Below are positions 32,199 through 39,733 of a DNA stretch of 39,733 nucleotides, one piece after another. The DNA lies in assembly GCA_050010115.1 (NCBI GenBank), contig JBEKLQ010000025.1:1-39733 (forward strand). The letters run 5' to 3'. The notes beneath the pieces are model-generated. The model made no database searches and was not told where the DNA came from. It worked only from the letters and a program-made list of their open reading frames with translations. Every line of letters begins with the position of its first letter. Positions within the stretch are counted from its first letter, which is position 1. Origin of the DNA: JAKACA01 sp050010115. GTDB taxonomy: Bacteria > Actinomycetota > Acidimicrobiia > Acidimicrobiales > Bog-793. Both the position numbers and the translations under genes were made by a program.

Positions 32199-33198
32199 GC
32201 CTCGGCGGCCCGCGCCATCAGCTGCTCGGCCTTGATGGCCGGGGTCTGGCCGAACACGAGCAGGAAGACAGCCTCCCGCGCCAGCAGTTGTGCCAGCTCG
32301 GTCTCGAGCACGGCTCTCCCTCCGGTGGCGACCACGAGCGTGGTCGTAGCTGTCAGCGCGAGCTCGCTCGCCTCAGCCCGGCCGTTGGCAACTCGGCGAC
32401 CGCCGCCGAATCGAGTCGGTCGCGGCACCTACCGATCCGGTCGAGCAGCTCGGCTGACCCAAGCACGTGTGCCGCCCGCCAGGCCACGCCGAGCGCGAGC
32501 GAGCCGTTGGTCCGGAGCCCTGCCTCGTCTCGAGCCCGCCACTGCTCGAACCCTTCCGTACACACCACGCGCTCATCGGGCACGAGGTGGCGTTCGAAAC
32601 GTGCCGTCACCGTAGCGCTCGCGTTCAACGCCATGAGGCGAAGATGCTCCACGTGAAGGGTGGGACCGGTCGTCGCGTCGACGAGGCTCCAGACGATGTC
32701 GCCATCTGTGGTCCGAAGGTCACGAGCGGCGACGAGCACCACGTCGATACTCCCCCAGCCAGTTACCCACGGCGCGGCGCCATCCAGCAAGTAGCCGGCG
32801 TCCACACGTTCGGCGACGAGCACCGGCGGTCCCGACCGGCGGAGCCCAGCGAAGGCCACGCCAGCGCGGCGCTCGCCCCGGCAAAGCGGCCCGAGCCAGT
32901 CGGTCTGCAGCGACTCCGCAGCCTGAGCCAGAGCCCTGACGGCGCTGTGGTGCTGCATCCAGACGAACGTGGTCGTGAGGCAGCCGCTCGCGAGGCGCTC
33001 GATCACAGCGAGTGCGTCGTTGTCATCGAGGTCGAGTCCTCCGGCCGTCTTCGGCCCGTACAGCCCGAACAGGCCGGCACGGGCGAGCTGCGAGAGCGAT
33101 TCGGGCGGCACTGCCACCGCGAGGTCCGTGGCGATCGCCCGCGGCAGCAACACGTCGTCCGCGAGCCGCTCCGTCACCGCTCGGATCGTGGGACTCAC
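32186..33198 (-). pseudogene. acyl-CoA dehydrogenase-like gene with a frameshift
   Basis: The main frame (33198 down to about 32392) gives an acyl-CoA dehydrogenase N-terminal and middle domain, with LFGLYGPKTAGGLDLDDNDALAVIE, SGCLTTTFVWMQHH and LLDGAAPWVTGWGSIDVVLVAA. The expected C-terminal helical segment (EASELALTATTTLVVATGGRAVL, then LAREAVFLLVFGQTPAIKAEQL) is in another frame, 32428-32186. One extra base in the CGGCCGGGC tract near 32388-32395 would join them into about 337 residues. The gene is therefore frameshifted in this sequence, by mutation or by a sequencing/assembly error. The GTG start overlaps the stop of the protease gene (GTGA). Without the shift it is likely a short acyl-CoA dehydrogenase relative; the catalytic base is not identified. 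Confidence 0.8.
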
Positions 33199-34190
33199 GA
33201 GCTAGTACCGGTAGTCGTGCTCGCGGCGCCGTCGCTCCGTGCCGTTGACCGGCTACCGGGGCGCGCGGGTCGCGGACGCTCGAGCCGAGGCAGAAGTGCC
33301 TCGATGGCATCGATCGGGATGGCAAAGCCGATGTTCTGAGCTCGAGGGTTGCCCGGCGTGCTCGAGCCCGTCGCTGTGTTCATGCCGACGACGAGACCGT
33401 TGCCCGTCACGAGCGGGCCCCCGGAGCTCCCGGGGTTGATCGCCGCTTGGGTCTGCAGCAGTCCGGTCAGTTCCTCGCTCGCCTCGCACTGCGCGCCGGC
33501 CCGGATGGTGCGCCCCTCCGCCGAGATGATGCCCTCGGTCACCGAAGGTTCGGTGTTGGACAGGGCCAGGGCGTTACCGATCGCCAGCACGGGATCACCC
33601 ACGACGACGCCTGCCGAGCTCCCGAAATGAACAATCGGTAAGTTGGCTGCGCCCACGACCTTGAGGACGGCAACGTCAACCGGCGCGTCGGCCCCGACGA
33701 GGACCGCCCTGAGCGGCGTGCTGTGCCCCGAGACCGTCACGGTGATCGACGTTGCCTGAGCCACCACGTGGTCGTTCGTGAGTACTTCGCCGCCGGCCGT
33801 GAGGATCATGCCGCTGCCGGCGACGTGCTCGATCTCCGGACCGCTCGCGGTCACACAGCTGCGCACGGCATGGACCGCCACGACGGTGGGAAGCACCTTC
33901 GGGAGCAACGCCGGTACGTCGGGAATGGTTGAGAACACGCTCAAGTTGGGCGAGAACGAGACGACGGTGCGGTAGTGGTCCCGGATGGTCCGGGCGACAA
34001 CAAGCCCCGCTCCCCCGCCAGCAGCAGCTCCCACTACGAGGGCTACGGCGGCGACCATCCGCCAGCGATGGTGTTCAACCCGCCGTTGCTCGCCCGGCGC
34101 CGGAGGCGCCGGTTCGTCCTGGGTGCCTGGCGAGTCCACGCCACGGTTGTAGCGCGTCCCGGCCGGCTGTGGAGCCTCCCGGGGCCTCAT
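33195..34190 (-). CDS. HtrA-like trypsin-fold serine protease, membrane-anchored, no PDZ domain
   Basis: 331 residues. A Pro-rich cytoplasmic N-terminus and one membrane helix (about 45-67, MVAAVALVVGAAAGGGAGLV) are followed by a trypsin-like domain outside. The catalytic triad is visible: H141 in LTNDHVV, D172 in VDVAVLKVV, and S256 in NPGSSGGPLV. The protein ends shortly after IGFAIPIDAIEALL with no PDZ domain, unlike DegP/HtrA, which points to a constitutive or simply regulated surface protease. The start is uncertain: ATG 34190 is used here; GTG 34139 is an alternative. The stop overlaps the acyl-CoA dehydrogenase gene's GTG. Confidence 0.9.
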   Translation of the reverse strand: MRPREAPQPAGTRYNRGVDSPGTQDEPAPPAPGEQRRVEHHRWRMVAAVALVVGAAAGGGAGLVVARTIRDHYRTVVSFSPNLSVFSTIPDVPALLPKVLPTVVAVHAVRSCVTASGPEIEHVAGSGMILTAGGEVLTNDHVVAQATSITVTVSGHSTPLRAVLVGADAPVDVAVLKVVGAANLPIVHFGSSAGVVVGDPVLAIGNALALSNTEPSVTEGIISAEGRTIRAGAQCEASEELTGLLQTQAAINPGSSGGPLVTGNGLVVGMNTATGSSTPGNPRAQNIGFAIPIDAIEALLPRLERPRPARPGSRSTARSDGAASTTTGTSS

Positions 34191-34229
34191 GACAACGGCA
34201 TGTCGTCCAGGCTGTAACTTTGGCCGGTC

Positions 34230-36140
34230 ATGCCTCACCGGATGGACATAGAGCTCACCAGCGCTCGGGACGACGACACATTCACCTGGCGAGCCGCAGG
34301 TGCGCGCCAGCCCAAGGGCGCCGTCGCCGCGTCCATGCTGCCGCCAGGCTCCAAGGTCGGCGACGTGGTGCGGATCGAGGCCGAGCTCGAGATCGACGGG
34401 ATCACGATCCTGTCGGTCCTCCCACCCAAGCAGAAGGTTCCAGTGGCCGGCCGGATCGAGGTCGTCGGCACCCAGCGCCCCGTCGCACCGGTGACCACCG
34501 TGCTGGCGGGGCCGCTGGATCGCCGGAGAGAGAGTCGTTTCTTCCGTGACGGCGGCGAGCAGCGGCCGGGCCGGGGCGCTTCCGAACGCGGAGCGCGCCG
34601 CGACCGCCCGGCCGATAGCCGGGCGCGCCCGGCCGACAGCCGCGACCGCCCGGCCGGCACCGCCGCCCCGGGTGAGAGCCGGGACCGCCGGCCACCGCCT
34701 CGCCGTCCCGATTCGGACCGGAGCACCGGGGCCCGTCCGCGCCCCGAAGGCGAGCGCGACGGTTCGCACCCGCGGTCGTCCGCTGCCGGAGCAAGCCGCG
34801 AGGGATCAGGCCCACGTCGGGAGTTCACGGCGCCCCGGGGCGAAGGCCCGCGACCCGACGGCGCGCCGTCGGGTCGGCCAAGCGGGCCAGCTCGACCGCC
34901 AGCTTCACGCGGTGACGCGGCTGGCCGCACGGGCAGCCGGGAGGCGCCGGCGAGGCGCGGCCCGGTTCGTTTCGAGCCAGGAAGCAAGCACCGCGACGAG
35001 CTCATGGCAACCTTGCCTCCCGAGCAGCGGCTCGTCGCCGAGCGGCTCGCCTCAGGGGGCATGCCAGCCGTCCGCAAGGCGATCGCCGAAGAGCAGGATC
35101 GCGCCAGGACGGAGGGGCGTCCCCCGGTATCGGGAGAGTCGATCATCGCCCTGGCCGAGCAGCTCCAGCGGGACGTGAAGGCGGCGGTCTGGTTGGACAG
35201 GGCCGAGGCAGCGATGGCGCGAATCGACGAGCTGAGCCTGCGTGATCTCCGGGCCACGGTCATTGCCGCCACACCGAAGGACGACGCCGGGCGCGACCTC
35301 GAGCGCCAACTTCGTGAGGGCCTCGAGCGCCGCGTGACGAAACTGAGGACCGATTGGGAGGAGCACCTCACGCAGGCGCTCGCAGAAGGTCGCGTCCTCC
35401 AAGCCCTCAGGCTGTCCGCGCGGCCGCCCGAGCCCACGGCCCGCTTCCCCGCCAGCATGGTCGAGCGTCTCGCCAGCCAGGCGGGCGCGGCGATGACGAC
35501 GGAGACCTCCCCAGAGCGCTGGCTCGTGCTGCTCGAAGCAGCCGTCGCCTGCCCGGTCCGCCGGCAGATCAAGCCTGCAGGCATCCCGGAGGATGCCTCC
35601 GGCGAGGTACAACGGAAAGCACGGGAGGCTGCCGGGCGTGTGCCCGCACTTGCTCAGCTGCTCGGCATGTCGATGCCACCTCCACCACTGCCGCTTCCCG
35701 GCGAGAAGGTCCTCCGACCGCACCCGCCGCGGCCTCCGCGACCGCCTGCAGGTGCCCGGAGCCGCCTGAGCAGGGCGAGCAGCGACCTGCAGCCGTCCTC
35801 GGGCCGGGAGGCACCGCCGGCAGGCCACGAGCCGGCCCCTGTGACCGACGAGACGGCAGCCGCCAGCGCCGAGCCGGCCCCTGTGACCGACGAGACGGCA
35901 GCCGCCAGCGCCGAGCCGGCCCCTGTGACCGACGAGACGGCGAGCGCGCCGGAGGCAGCGCCGCCGGCTGCCGACGATTCGGCTGCACTTCACGTGGCGG
36001 ACCAGCAGCCGCCGGTGTCACAGGCTGAGCTCGCGGCGCCGGACAGCGACGCGGTTGCGTCGTTGGGGGAGGATCTAGAGGCCGTTGGGCAGGACGTCGT
36101 GCTCAACCAGCCAAGCGCGGAGCCCGTCGACCAGCTGTAG
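34230..36140 (+). CDS. large, mostly disordered R/G/P-rich protein of unknown function
   Basis: 636 residues; not recognised. Three regions are visible. An N-terminal small beta-rich domain (about 1-90, with KGAVAASMLPPGSKVGDVVRIEAELEIDG) has an OB/S1-like look. A basic Arg/Gly/Pro/Asp/Ser-rich stretch (about 95-250) has RPADSR repeats. A helical middle section (about 255-500, with PEQRLVAERLASGG and DRAEAAMARIDELSLRDLRATVIAATPKDD) is followed by an acidic Pro/Ala tail with tandem repeats. The combination of an OB-like domain and an RGG/RP-type region suggests RNA or nucleic-acid contact, but this is only an inference. It is divergent from the protease gene (39 bp) and its 3' end overlaps the convergent NUDIX gene by 66 bp. 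Confidence 0.7.
   Translation: MPHRMDIELTSARDDDTFTWRAAGARQPKGAVAASMLPPGSKVGDVVRIEAELEIDGITILSVLPPKQKVPVAGRIEVVGTQRPVAPVTTVLAGPLDRRRESRFFRDGGEQRPGRGASERGARRDRPADSRARPADSRDRPAGTAAPGESRDRRPPPRRPDSDRSTGARPRPEGERDGSHPRSSAAGASREGSGPRREFTAPRGEGPRPDGAPSGRPSGPARPPASRGDAAGRTGSREAPARRGPVRFEPGSKHRDELMATLPPEQRLVAERLASGGMPAVRKAIAEEQDRARTEGRPPVSGESIIALAEQLQRDVKAAVWLDRAEAAMARIDELSLRDLRATVIAATPKDDAGRDLERQLREGLERRVTKLRTDWEEHLTQALAEGRVLQALRLSARPPEPTARFPASMVERLASQAGAAMTTETSPERWLVLLEAAVACPVRRQIKPAGIPEDASGEVQRKAREAAGRVPALAQLLGMSMPPPPLPLPGEKVLRPHPPRPPRPPAGARSRLSRASSDLQPSSGREAPPAGHEPAPVTDETAAASAEPAPVTDETAAASAEPAPVTDETASAPEAAPPAADDSAALHVADQQPPVSQAELAAPDSDAVASLGEDLEAVGQDVVLNQPSAEPVDQL
35829..35940 (+). repeat. 42-bp tandem repeat in the disordered-protein gene
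   Basis: Two exact 42-bp units (35829-35870, 35871-35912) and a 28-bp third partial unit (35913-35940), each coding EPAPVTDETAAASA. A recent in-frame slippage expansion, likely to vary in number between strains. Confidence 0.85.
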
Positions 36141-36497
36141 CTCGCCGAGCTCGGCGAGCGGGAACCACGCCGCCTCGGCCGCATCATCTCCTGCCACAGG
36201 ATCCGTCACGGACAGAGCCGGCACGGCAGCGAAGTCCAAGATGACGTAGTGCCACTCATGATCGCGGCGATCTGCCCACCCAACGAGGTCGCCGGGGACC
36301 ACTTCGATGCCCGTCTCCTCCAATACCTCGCGGCTGACAGCCTCGGCGAGGGTCTCTCCGGGCTCCACCCGACCGCCCGGTAACGACCACTTGCCGACCT
36401 GAGGTGCACGTCCGCGCCGGATCAGGAGCAGGCGCTCGGCGTCGACGACGACCGCGGCGACTGCCAGCCGCGGCTCGGGGGTCGACGGATCGTTCAA
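36075..36497 (-). CDS. NUDIX hydrolase
   Basis: About 140 residues of the MutT-like NUDIX family, hydrolysing nucleoside diphosphate-linked substrates. The Nudix box is complete: GRVEPGETLAEAVSREVLEETGIEV (Gx5Ex7REUxEExGU). LLLIRRGRAPQVGKWSLPGG precedes it. The start is TTG 36497, which overlaps the GNAT stop (TTGA) and gives MNDPSTPEPRLAVAAVVV; the longer frame upstream would lie inside the GNAT gene. The two genes are therefore co-translated. Substrate (8-oxo-dGTP, ADP-ribose and so on) is undetermined. Confidence 0.9.
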   Translation of the reverse strand: MNDPSTPEPRLAVAAVVVDAERLLLIRRGRAPQVGKWSLPGGRVEPGETLAEAVSREVLEETGIEVVPGDLVGWADRRDHEWHYVILDFAAVPALSVTDPVAGDDAAEAAWFPLAELGELQLVDGLRAWLVEHDVLPNGL

Positions 36498-36970
36498 CGG
36501 TCGCCGATGCGGCGGTGCATCACGATCAGGCGCGCCGAGAAACCGGCTGACTCCAAGAAGTTCTTCGTCTCGCGGTTGCCCGGCAACGCGTATGCGTCGA
36601 GGCGGGCGGCGCCGAGCTCCCGAGCCCAGTCGGTGACCAACCCGAGGAGCTCTTCGCCGAGCCCGACCTCTCGCGCGTCGGGTTCCACCCACAAGAGGTG
36701 CAGTCGCGCGAGCACGGAAGAGTCGCGGAGGGTCTCGACGGTCGCGATAGCAAGACCCACGACGACCTCGTCAACGGTTCCCAACGCCACGCACGCTGCC
36801 GCGTCGTCGACGAAAGCCGCCAACTGACTCCCGGTGGAAGGAGGAGCGAACTCTCGGTGCACGAAGACATGGCCACCGCGTTCGAGTACTACGGCACCAG
36901 CGGCTTGCTGGAGGAGGTAGGCGAGAGAGGTGAGGTCCTCGCGCGTGGCACGCCGAGCCCGAGGCGTCAT
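36494..36970 (-). CDS. GNAT-family acetyltransferase
   Basis: 158 residues. The acetyl-CoA motif is visible as LHLLWVEPDAREVGLGEELLGLVTDWARELGAARLDAYA (motif A, V/W-x-P-x-x-R-x-x-G-x-G; here RevGlGeeL), then ALPGNRETKNFLESAGF, the usual GNAT motif B/C. The substrate is unknown. The stop overlaps the NUDIX gene's TTG start, so both are probably one unit. Confidence 0.88.
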   Translation of the reverse strand: MTPRARRATREDLTSLAYLLQQAAGAVVLERGGHVFVHREFAPPSTGSQLAAFVDDAAACVALGTVDEVVVGLAIATVETLRDSSVLARLHLLWVEPDAREVGLGEELLGLVTDWARELGAARLDAYALPGNRETKNFLESAGFSARLIVMHRRIGDR

Positions 36971-37068
36971 GACCGCTGCCAGTCAGCGCCGGGCCTCACC
37001 CGTTGCGCACGGCTCGACGCGGAGGTCACGTTGAGAGGGGCACGCCGGGCTGGCGGGAGATGGCGTCG

Positions 37069-37725
37069 CTACCGGTCGGCGCGGAGCTGCCCGATCCGGT
37101 GAAGGATCGTGCGCCGGCCGCGCGTGCCCATCTCGTATCGGGCGATGGCGTCCAGCTCAACCGCGCTCAGCGAGCCAAGGCGCTGCACCACCTGGGAGGC
37201 GGCGAGGGTGTCGTACCCCGGGATTGCCAGCGACTCGGCGGCCCGGGGAGGCGCCTTCGGGCTCTCTGCGGGCTCGTGAGCCGTCGGCCGCGCCGTGTCG
37301 CTGGCTATGGCAGGCTGCCTCGTGGGGACGGCATCAGGGGGCGATCCCGCTCCTCGGGTGCCCGCCGCCTCGCTTTCGATGGGGGAGTCGCGGGACCCTT
37401 TCAGGTTGCTGGATTGAGGCTGTAAGGGCGCTCGTGGCACCGATTCCGTCGTGGCCGGCTCACGAGCCTGTGCGGCCTCGTGGTGCGGCCCTGCGGCCTT
37501 GGGGGCTGTTTGCGTAGCCGGTTTGAATTGCTTGTTCAGGTGCCGCTGAGCCTGCCGGACGGCAAGCCTGCCCATGACACGGGCCAGGTGAACCTGCCCT
37601 GCGGCTCGTTGGCGGCCCTTCTCGGCGAGCTTCGGCAGCTCCTCGACCACGGACAGCGCGATACCGATGGGCGCGTACACGCCGTAGTCAAACAACCGGT
37701 CGGCGAGCGTTCGTTCCTCTGCCAC
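37069..37725 (-). CDS. uncharacterised actinobacterial protein with C-terminal helical domain
   Basis: About 218 residues, not recognised as a named family. It has three regions. An N-terminal amphipathic or membrane-associated stretch reads LADRLFDYGVYAPIGIALSVVEELPKLAEKGR. A long low-complexity Pro/Ala/Ser/Glu linker follows (about residues 80-170). The conserved-looking C-terminal domain is IPGYDTLAASQVVQRLGSLSAVELDAIARYEMGTRGRRTILHRIGQL, a compact helical unit that I have seen at the end of many actinobacterial proteins. The start is GTG 37725, 26 bp after the stop of the DUF4193 gene, suggesting one transcript. Similarity to lipid-droplet-associated proteins is only vague. Confidence 0.7.
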   Translation of the reverse strand: MAEERTLADRLFDYGVYAPIGIALSVVEELPKLAEKGRQRAAGQVHLARVMGRLAVRQAQRHLNKQFKPATQTAPKAAGPHHEAAQAREPATTESVPRAPLQPQSSNLKGSRDSPIESEAAGTRGAGSPPDAVPTRQPAIASDTARPTAHEPAESPKAPPRAAESLAIPGYDTLAASQVVQRLGSLSAVELDAIARYEMGTRGRRTILHRIGQLRADR

Positions 37726-37751
37726 CGGGGCGACGCTAGCTGCGTACCGGC

Positions 37752-38291
37752 TCAGACGCAGTCGCGGCAGAGCATGCGCGCCTCGTCGGCAAGCTGGATC
37801 TCGCTCTTCACGAGGAAGCACGACCGGCAGACGAACTCGCCTGGCTGTTTGGGGAGCACGCGTAGGCTGCCGTCGCCTCGGTCTTCCGCATCCGCCGGCT
37901 CGTCGTCCTCGTCCTCGTCCTCGTCCTCGACGACGAGGCGCTCCTTTAAGATGACGTCCAGGCTCGCTTCTACGTCGTCGTCGTCGAGCAGGTCGTCGTC
38001 GTCCTCGTCGGCGGCGCTCTCGTCGCCCTCCACGGCAGTCGCGGGCCCACTCGATCGGGTGCCTTGGTCGTCTCCGTCGGCAATCAACACGACGTCGCTG
38101 ACCACGACTTCGGCGTCGTCGTCGATTTCGTCGTCGGCGAGCAGGTCGTCATCGTCATCAAGCGCTTCGTCGACCAAGGCGTCGTCGTCGAGCAAGTCGT
38201 CATCGCTCAGCTCGTCGAGGTCGACCTCGACGTCGTCGCCATCCACGAGGGTCTCGGCGTCTATGACGTCATCCTCGATTTCCTTTGGCAT
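37752..38291 (-). CDS. DUF4193 family protein
   Basis: About 179 residues. The C-terminal block DVEASLDVILKERLVVEDEDEDE...VLPKQPGEFVCRSCFLVKSEIQLADEARMLCRDCV identifies DUF4193, an actinobacterial family with two CxxC zinc-knuckle pairs. The N-terminal 100 residues are far more acidic and longer than in typical members (runs such as DDDDLLADDEIDDD), coded by repetitive GTC/GTCG-rich DNA. The start at ATG 38291 gives MPKEIEDDVIDAE with AGGAAC just upstream. The function of the family is unknown. It precedes the helical uncharacterised gene by 26 bp. Confidence 0.93.
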   Translation of the reverse strand: MPKEIEDDVIDAETLVDGDDVEVDLDELSDDDLLDDDALVDEALDDDDDLLADDEIDDDAEVVVSDVVLIADGDDQGTRSSGPATAVEGDESAADEDDDDLLDDDDVEASLDVILKERLVVEDEDEDEDDEPADAEDRGDGSLRVLPKQPGEFVCRSCFLVKSEIQLADEARMLCRDCV

Positions 38292-38806
38292 TCGTTCCTC
38301 GGTCTGCTCTCGTCTCAGGTTCGGCCGCGGCGCCAAGCCGCGTCCTTGCGCGCCGGTCGAAGTGCCGCGGTCCAAGCGCGGCGCGGTGGACTATAGGGCA
38401 ACGCAACTGGGCGTCGGGCTGTTCCCGTTCATGAATCCGAAACGTACCGTCGGTTGCCCGAGCCGGGCCACTCGCTCACAGGATCCTCCGAGGCCACTCC
38501 GGCGTCGATCACACAGGTCGTCCAGGAGGCGCCGTCGTGGAAACGAAGCTCAGGTCGAGCCGATGCTACCGAGCGGTCCGGTGTCGTCTGCGAGGCGGAA
38601 GGGACTCAGGGCAGCTTTGGGGCCACCACGTCGCCTGCCCGGGCGATAGCCGGCACCAGGTGCCGGCAAGGGCGTTCTCTACTCGCAGCCCTGAGCCCCC
38701 ACCGCTCGCATACTCCCCCCGGACGACTTTCGGACGTTGCCGGACGGCGCCGGCGAGGCCTTTGGATGGAGGGACCCACTAGTTATGCCGACTTCGGGCC
38801 CTCTCG
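38292..38806. other. 515-bp region without a convincing gene
   Basis: Between DUF4193 and the ThyX-like gene, both on the minus strand. Open frames on both strands are short and lack ribosome sites or recognisable protein motifs. A perfect 19-bp palindrome lies at 38649-38667. I see no tRNA or known RNA motif. It probably holds the DUF4193 promoter (upstream part 38292-38400). Confidence 0.5.
38649..38667. repeat. perfect palindrome
   Basis: GCCGGCACC A GGTGCCGGC. Nine-bp arms with one central base, isolated in a gene-free stretch, about 360 bp from the DUF4193 start. An operator for a dimeric regulator or a terminator stem without T-run. Confidence 0.45.
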
Positions 38807-39733
38807 TCAAGAGGACCCTTGCTGGCCTCGACTTCCGCCTTCCGAGACGGCCTTCAAGGCCGAGCGGGTCTCGGCTCTCTGCTCCGCTTCGAGGCGCCCG
38901 AGATCGACATCGCCGTGCTCGACGAAACTCATGGCGCCCGCGATCGCGCGGTGGCCGGCTTCGGTCTCGATCAACCGGTGCATCTCCTGCACGATCCGCC
39001 GATAGGCCGGGTGGCCCTGGCTTGTCGACCGCAACTCGATTACGTGCATGGCCTCGCGGGCGTTCATCTGCATCGTGAACCGGATGTTGAAGGCGAGCGC
39101 AACGGCGTAGCCGCTCATCTCAGGGAAGTACTTCGTGAGAGCATCGTGCAGCGACCGGGAGCGCTCCAAGGAGTCCACGTAGCGATCCTGCAGGCCGGCC
39201 TCCTCCACGAGGTCTGGTACCTCATAACCGAGATCCGTGCCGAGCGGCTGCCACTCGATGCTGAGCAGCCGGTGCCGCTGCAGATCCCTGAACGCCCCGT
39301 AGTCGGCCACGATGTCAAACCGGTAGTCAGTCCGCTCGAAAGCCCGTCCGGGCCGGTGGCGGCGGTTCGCTCGCTTGCCCACATAGGTCTCGAGGAGCGC
39401 AGCCCGTTGGGACGCAGACAGGGAGCGCACCCGCCGGAGCAATTCGGTCTCCGGCAGGTTCGTCAGCGAGTAGCAGATCGCGGCGAGCACCTTGTTCTCG
39501 CCGGCGGGATCGAAATCGGTGAGCGTCACGCGAGCGCCCGGGTGAGGAGCCTGGAGTGGCCAGAGCTCGTGCACGAACTCCGCAGAAGCGGTCTCGGTCT
39601 CAGCCAGGTAGTCGCTCCAGACACCGCCCCGCTCGGGCCGGTCAACCCGGGTGAGGAAGGACGGGATGACCTTGCGGAGCTCGGTCAGCATGAGATCTGC
39701 GTAGCGGCGGGCTTCGGGGAGCGGGTGCGAGCG
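38807..39733 (-). CDS. ThyX-like FAD-dependent thymidylate synthase family protein (N-terminus cut by window edge)
   Basis: About 308 residues are in the window; the frame stays open past 39733, so the N-terminus is missing. ATG 39691 is only an internal methionine, since RSHPLPEARRYADL precedes it in frame. The ThyX-type segment DLQRHRLLSIEWQPLG matches the RHRxxS signature, and FNIRFTMQMNAREAMHVIELRSTSQGHPAYRRIVQEM matches the C-terminal helix block. The usual SxR continuation of the signature is not preserved, so this may be the second, non-canonical half of a double-ThyX protein of the kind present in actinobacteria, rather than a normal 230-residue ThyX. dTMP synthesis is therefore uncertain. 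Confidence 0.75.
   Translation of the reverse strand, partial: RSHPLPEARRYADLMLTELRKVIPSFLTRVDRPERGGVWSDYLAETETASAEFVHELWPLQAPHPGARVTLTDFDPAGENKVLAAICYSLTNLPETELLRRVRSLSASQRAALLETYVGKRANRRHRPGRAFERTDYRFDIVADYGAFRDLQRHRLLSIEWQPLGTDLGYEVPDLVEEAGLQDRYVDSLERSRSLHDALTKYFPEMSGYAVALAFNIRFTMQMNAREAMHVIELRSTSQGHPAYRRIVQEMHRLIETEAGHRAIAGAMSFVEHGDVDLGRLEAEQRAETRSALKAVSEGGSRGQQGSS

Noticed and set aside
34230..36140. CRISPR or intergenic repeat at 35829-35940
   Set aside because: The 42-bp units are adjacent, in frame and coding, with no spacers.

Overview
The window is about 39.7 kb of GC-rich, densely packed DNA with many GTG/TTG starts and 4-bp stop/start overlaps. It looks like an actinobacterial chromosome. 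The main clues are a DUF4193 protein (CxxC...CxxC tail with acidic body), a WS/DGAT wax-ester/triacylglycerol synthase, an actinobacterial ThyX-like protein and the general codon style. Acidimicrobiia or a neighbouring class is my best guess, but it is an inference. No rRNA, tRNA, CRISPR array, transposase or integrase gene was seen.

Layout. (1) 1-7.9 kb: partial M48 metalloprotease, MOSC protein, a lipase-like hydrolase divergent from a WS/DGAT acyltransferase, a CapA-like lipoprotein divergent from a secreted SGNH hydrolase, an alkyltransferase-like (ATL) DNA-repair protein and a PaiB-like FMN-binding protein. (2) 7.9-10.1 kb: a compact minus-strand persulfide/sulfide cluster of SQR-like flavoprotein, DsrC/TusE-like carrier and DsrE-like protein. 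(3) 10.3-11.1 kb: an SDR dehydrogenase. (4) 11.2-14.1 kb: a small cassette (zinc-ribbon mini-protein, SAM methyltransferase, GT-C-like membrane protein) bounded by two copies of a 29-bp repeat. Read on the minus strand, the right copy looks like an Xer dif site and the left copy like a half-degenerate dif site. This is the most unusual structure in the window. (5) 14.2-19.9 kb: ArsR regulator, secreted seven-bladed Vgb-like propeller, MacB-type ABC ATPase/permease coupled to a degenerate SGNH lipoprotein, and an Erm-like rRNA methyltransferase. (6) 19.8-27.4 kb: housekeeping genes rpiA and proS, a YihY/BrkB membrane protein, a stand-alone 5'-3' exonuclease coupled to a Tat-type phospholipase C-like lipoprotein, a COG4315-type lipoprotein and CorA. 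(7) 27.4-33.2 kb: a fumarylacetoacetase remnant, then a tight plus-strand operon (FAD-linked 2-hydroxyacid oxidase, TPP enzyme, Baeyer-Villiger-type monooxygenase) facing a frameshifted acyl-CoA dehydrogenase that is coupled to an HtrA-like protease. (8) 34.2-39.7 kb: a long disordered R/G/P-rich protein with tandem repeats, GNAT-NUDIX pair, DUF4193 plus an uncharacterised helical protein, a 515-bp stretch without a convincing gene, and the C-terminal part of a ThyX-like protein.

Working together: the WS/DGAT and the neighbouring lipase suggest neutral-lipid storage and turnover. The SQR-DsrC-DsrE trio fits sulfide oxidation or detoxification with persulfide relay. The 27.7-32.2 kb operon could carry a 2-hydroxyacid to a 2-oxoacid, then to decarboxylation or carboligation, with a flavin monooxygenase step. 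These pathway readings are inferences from family and gene order.
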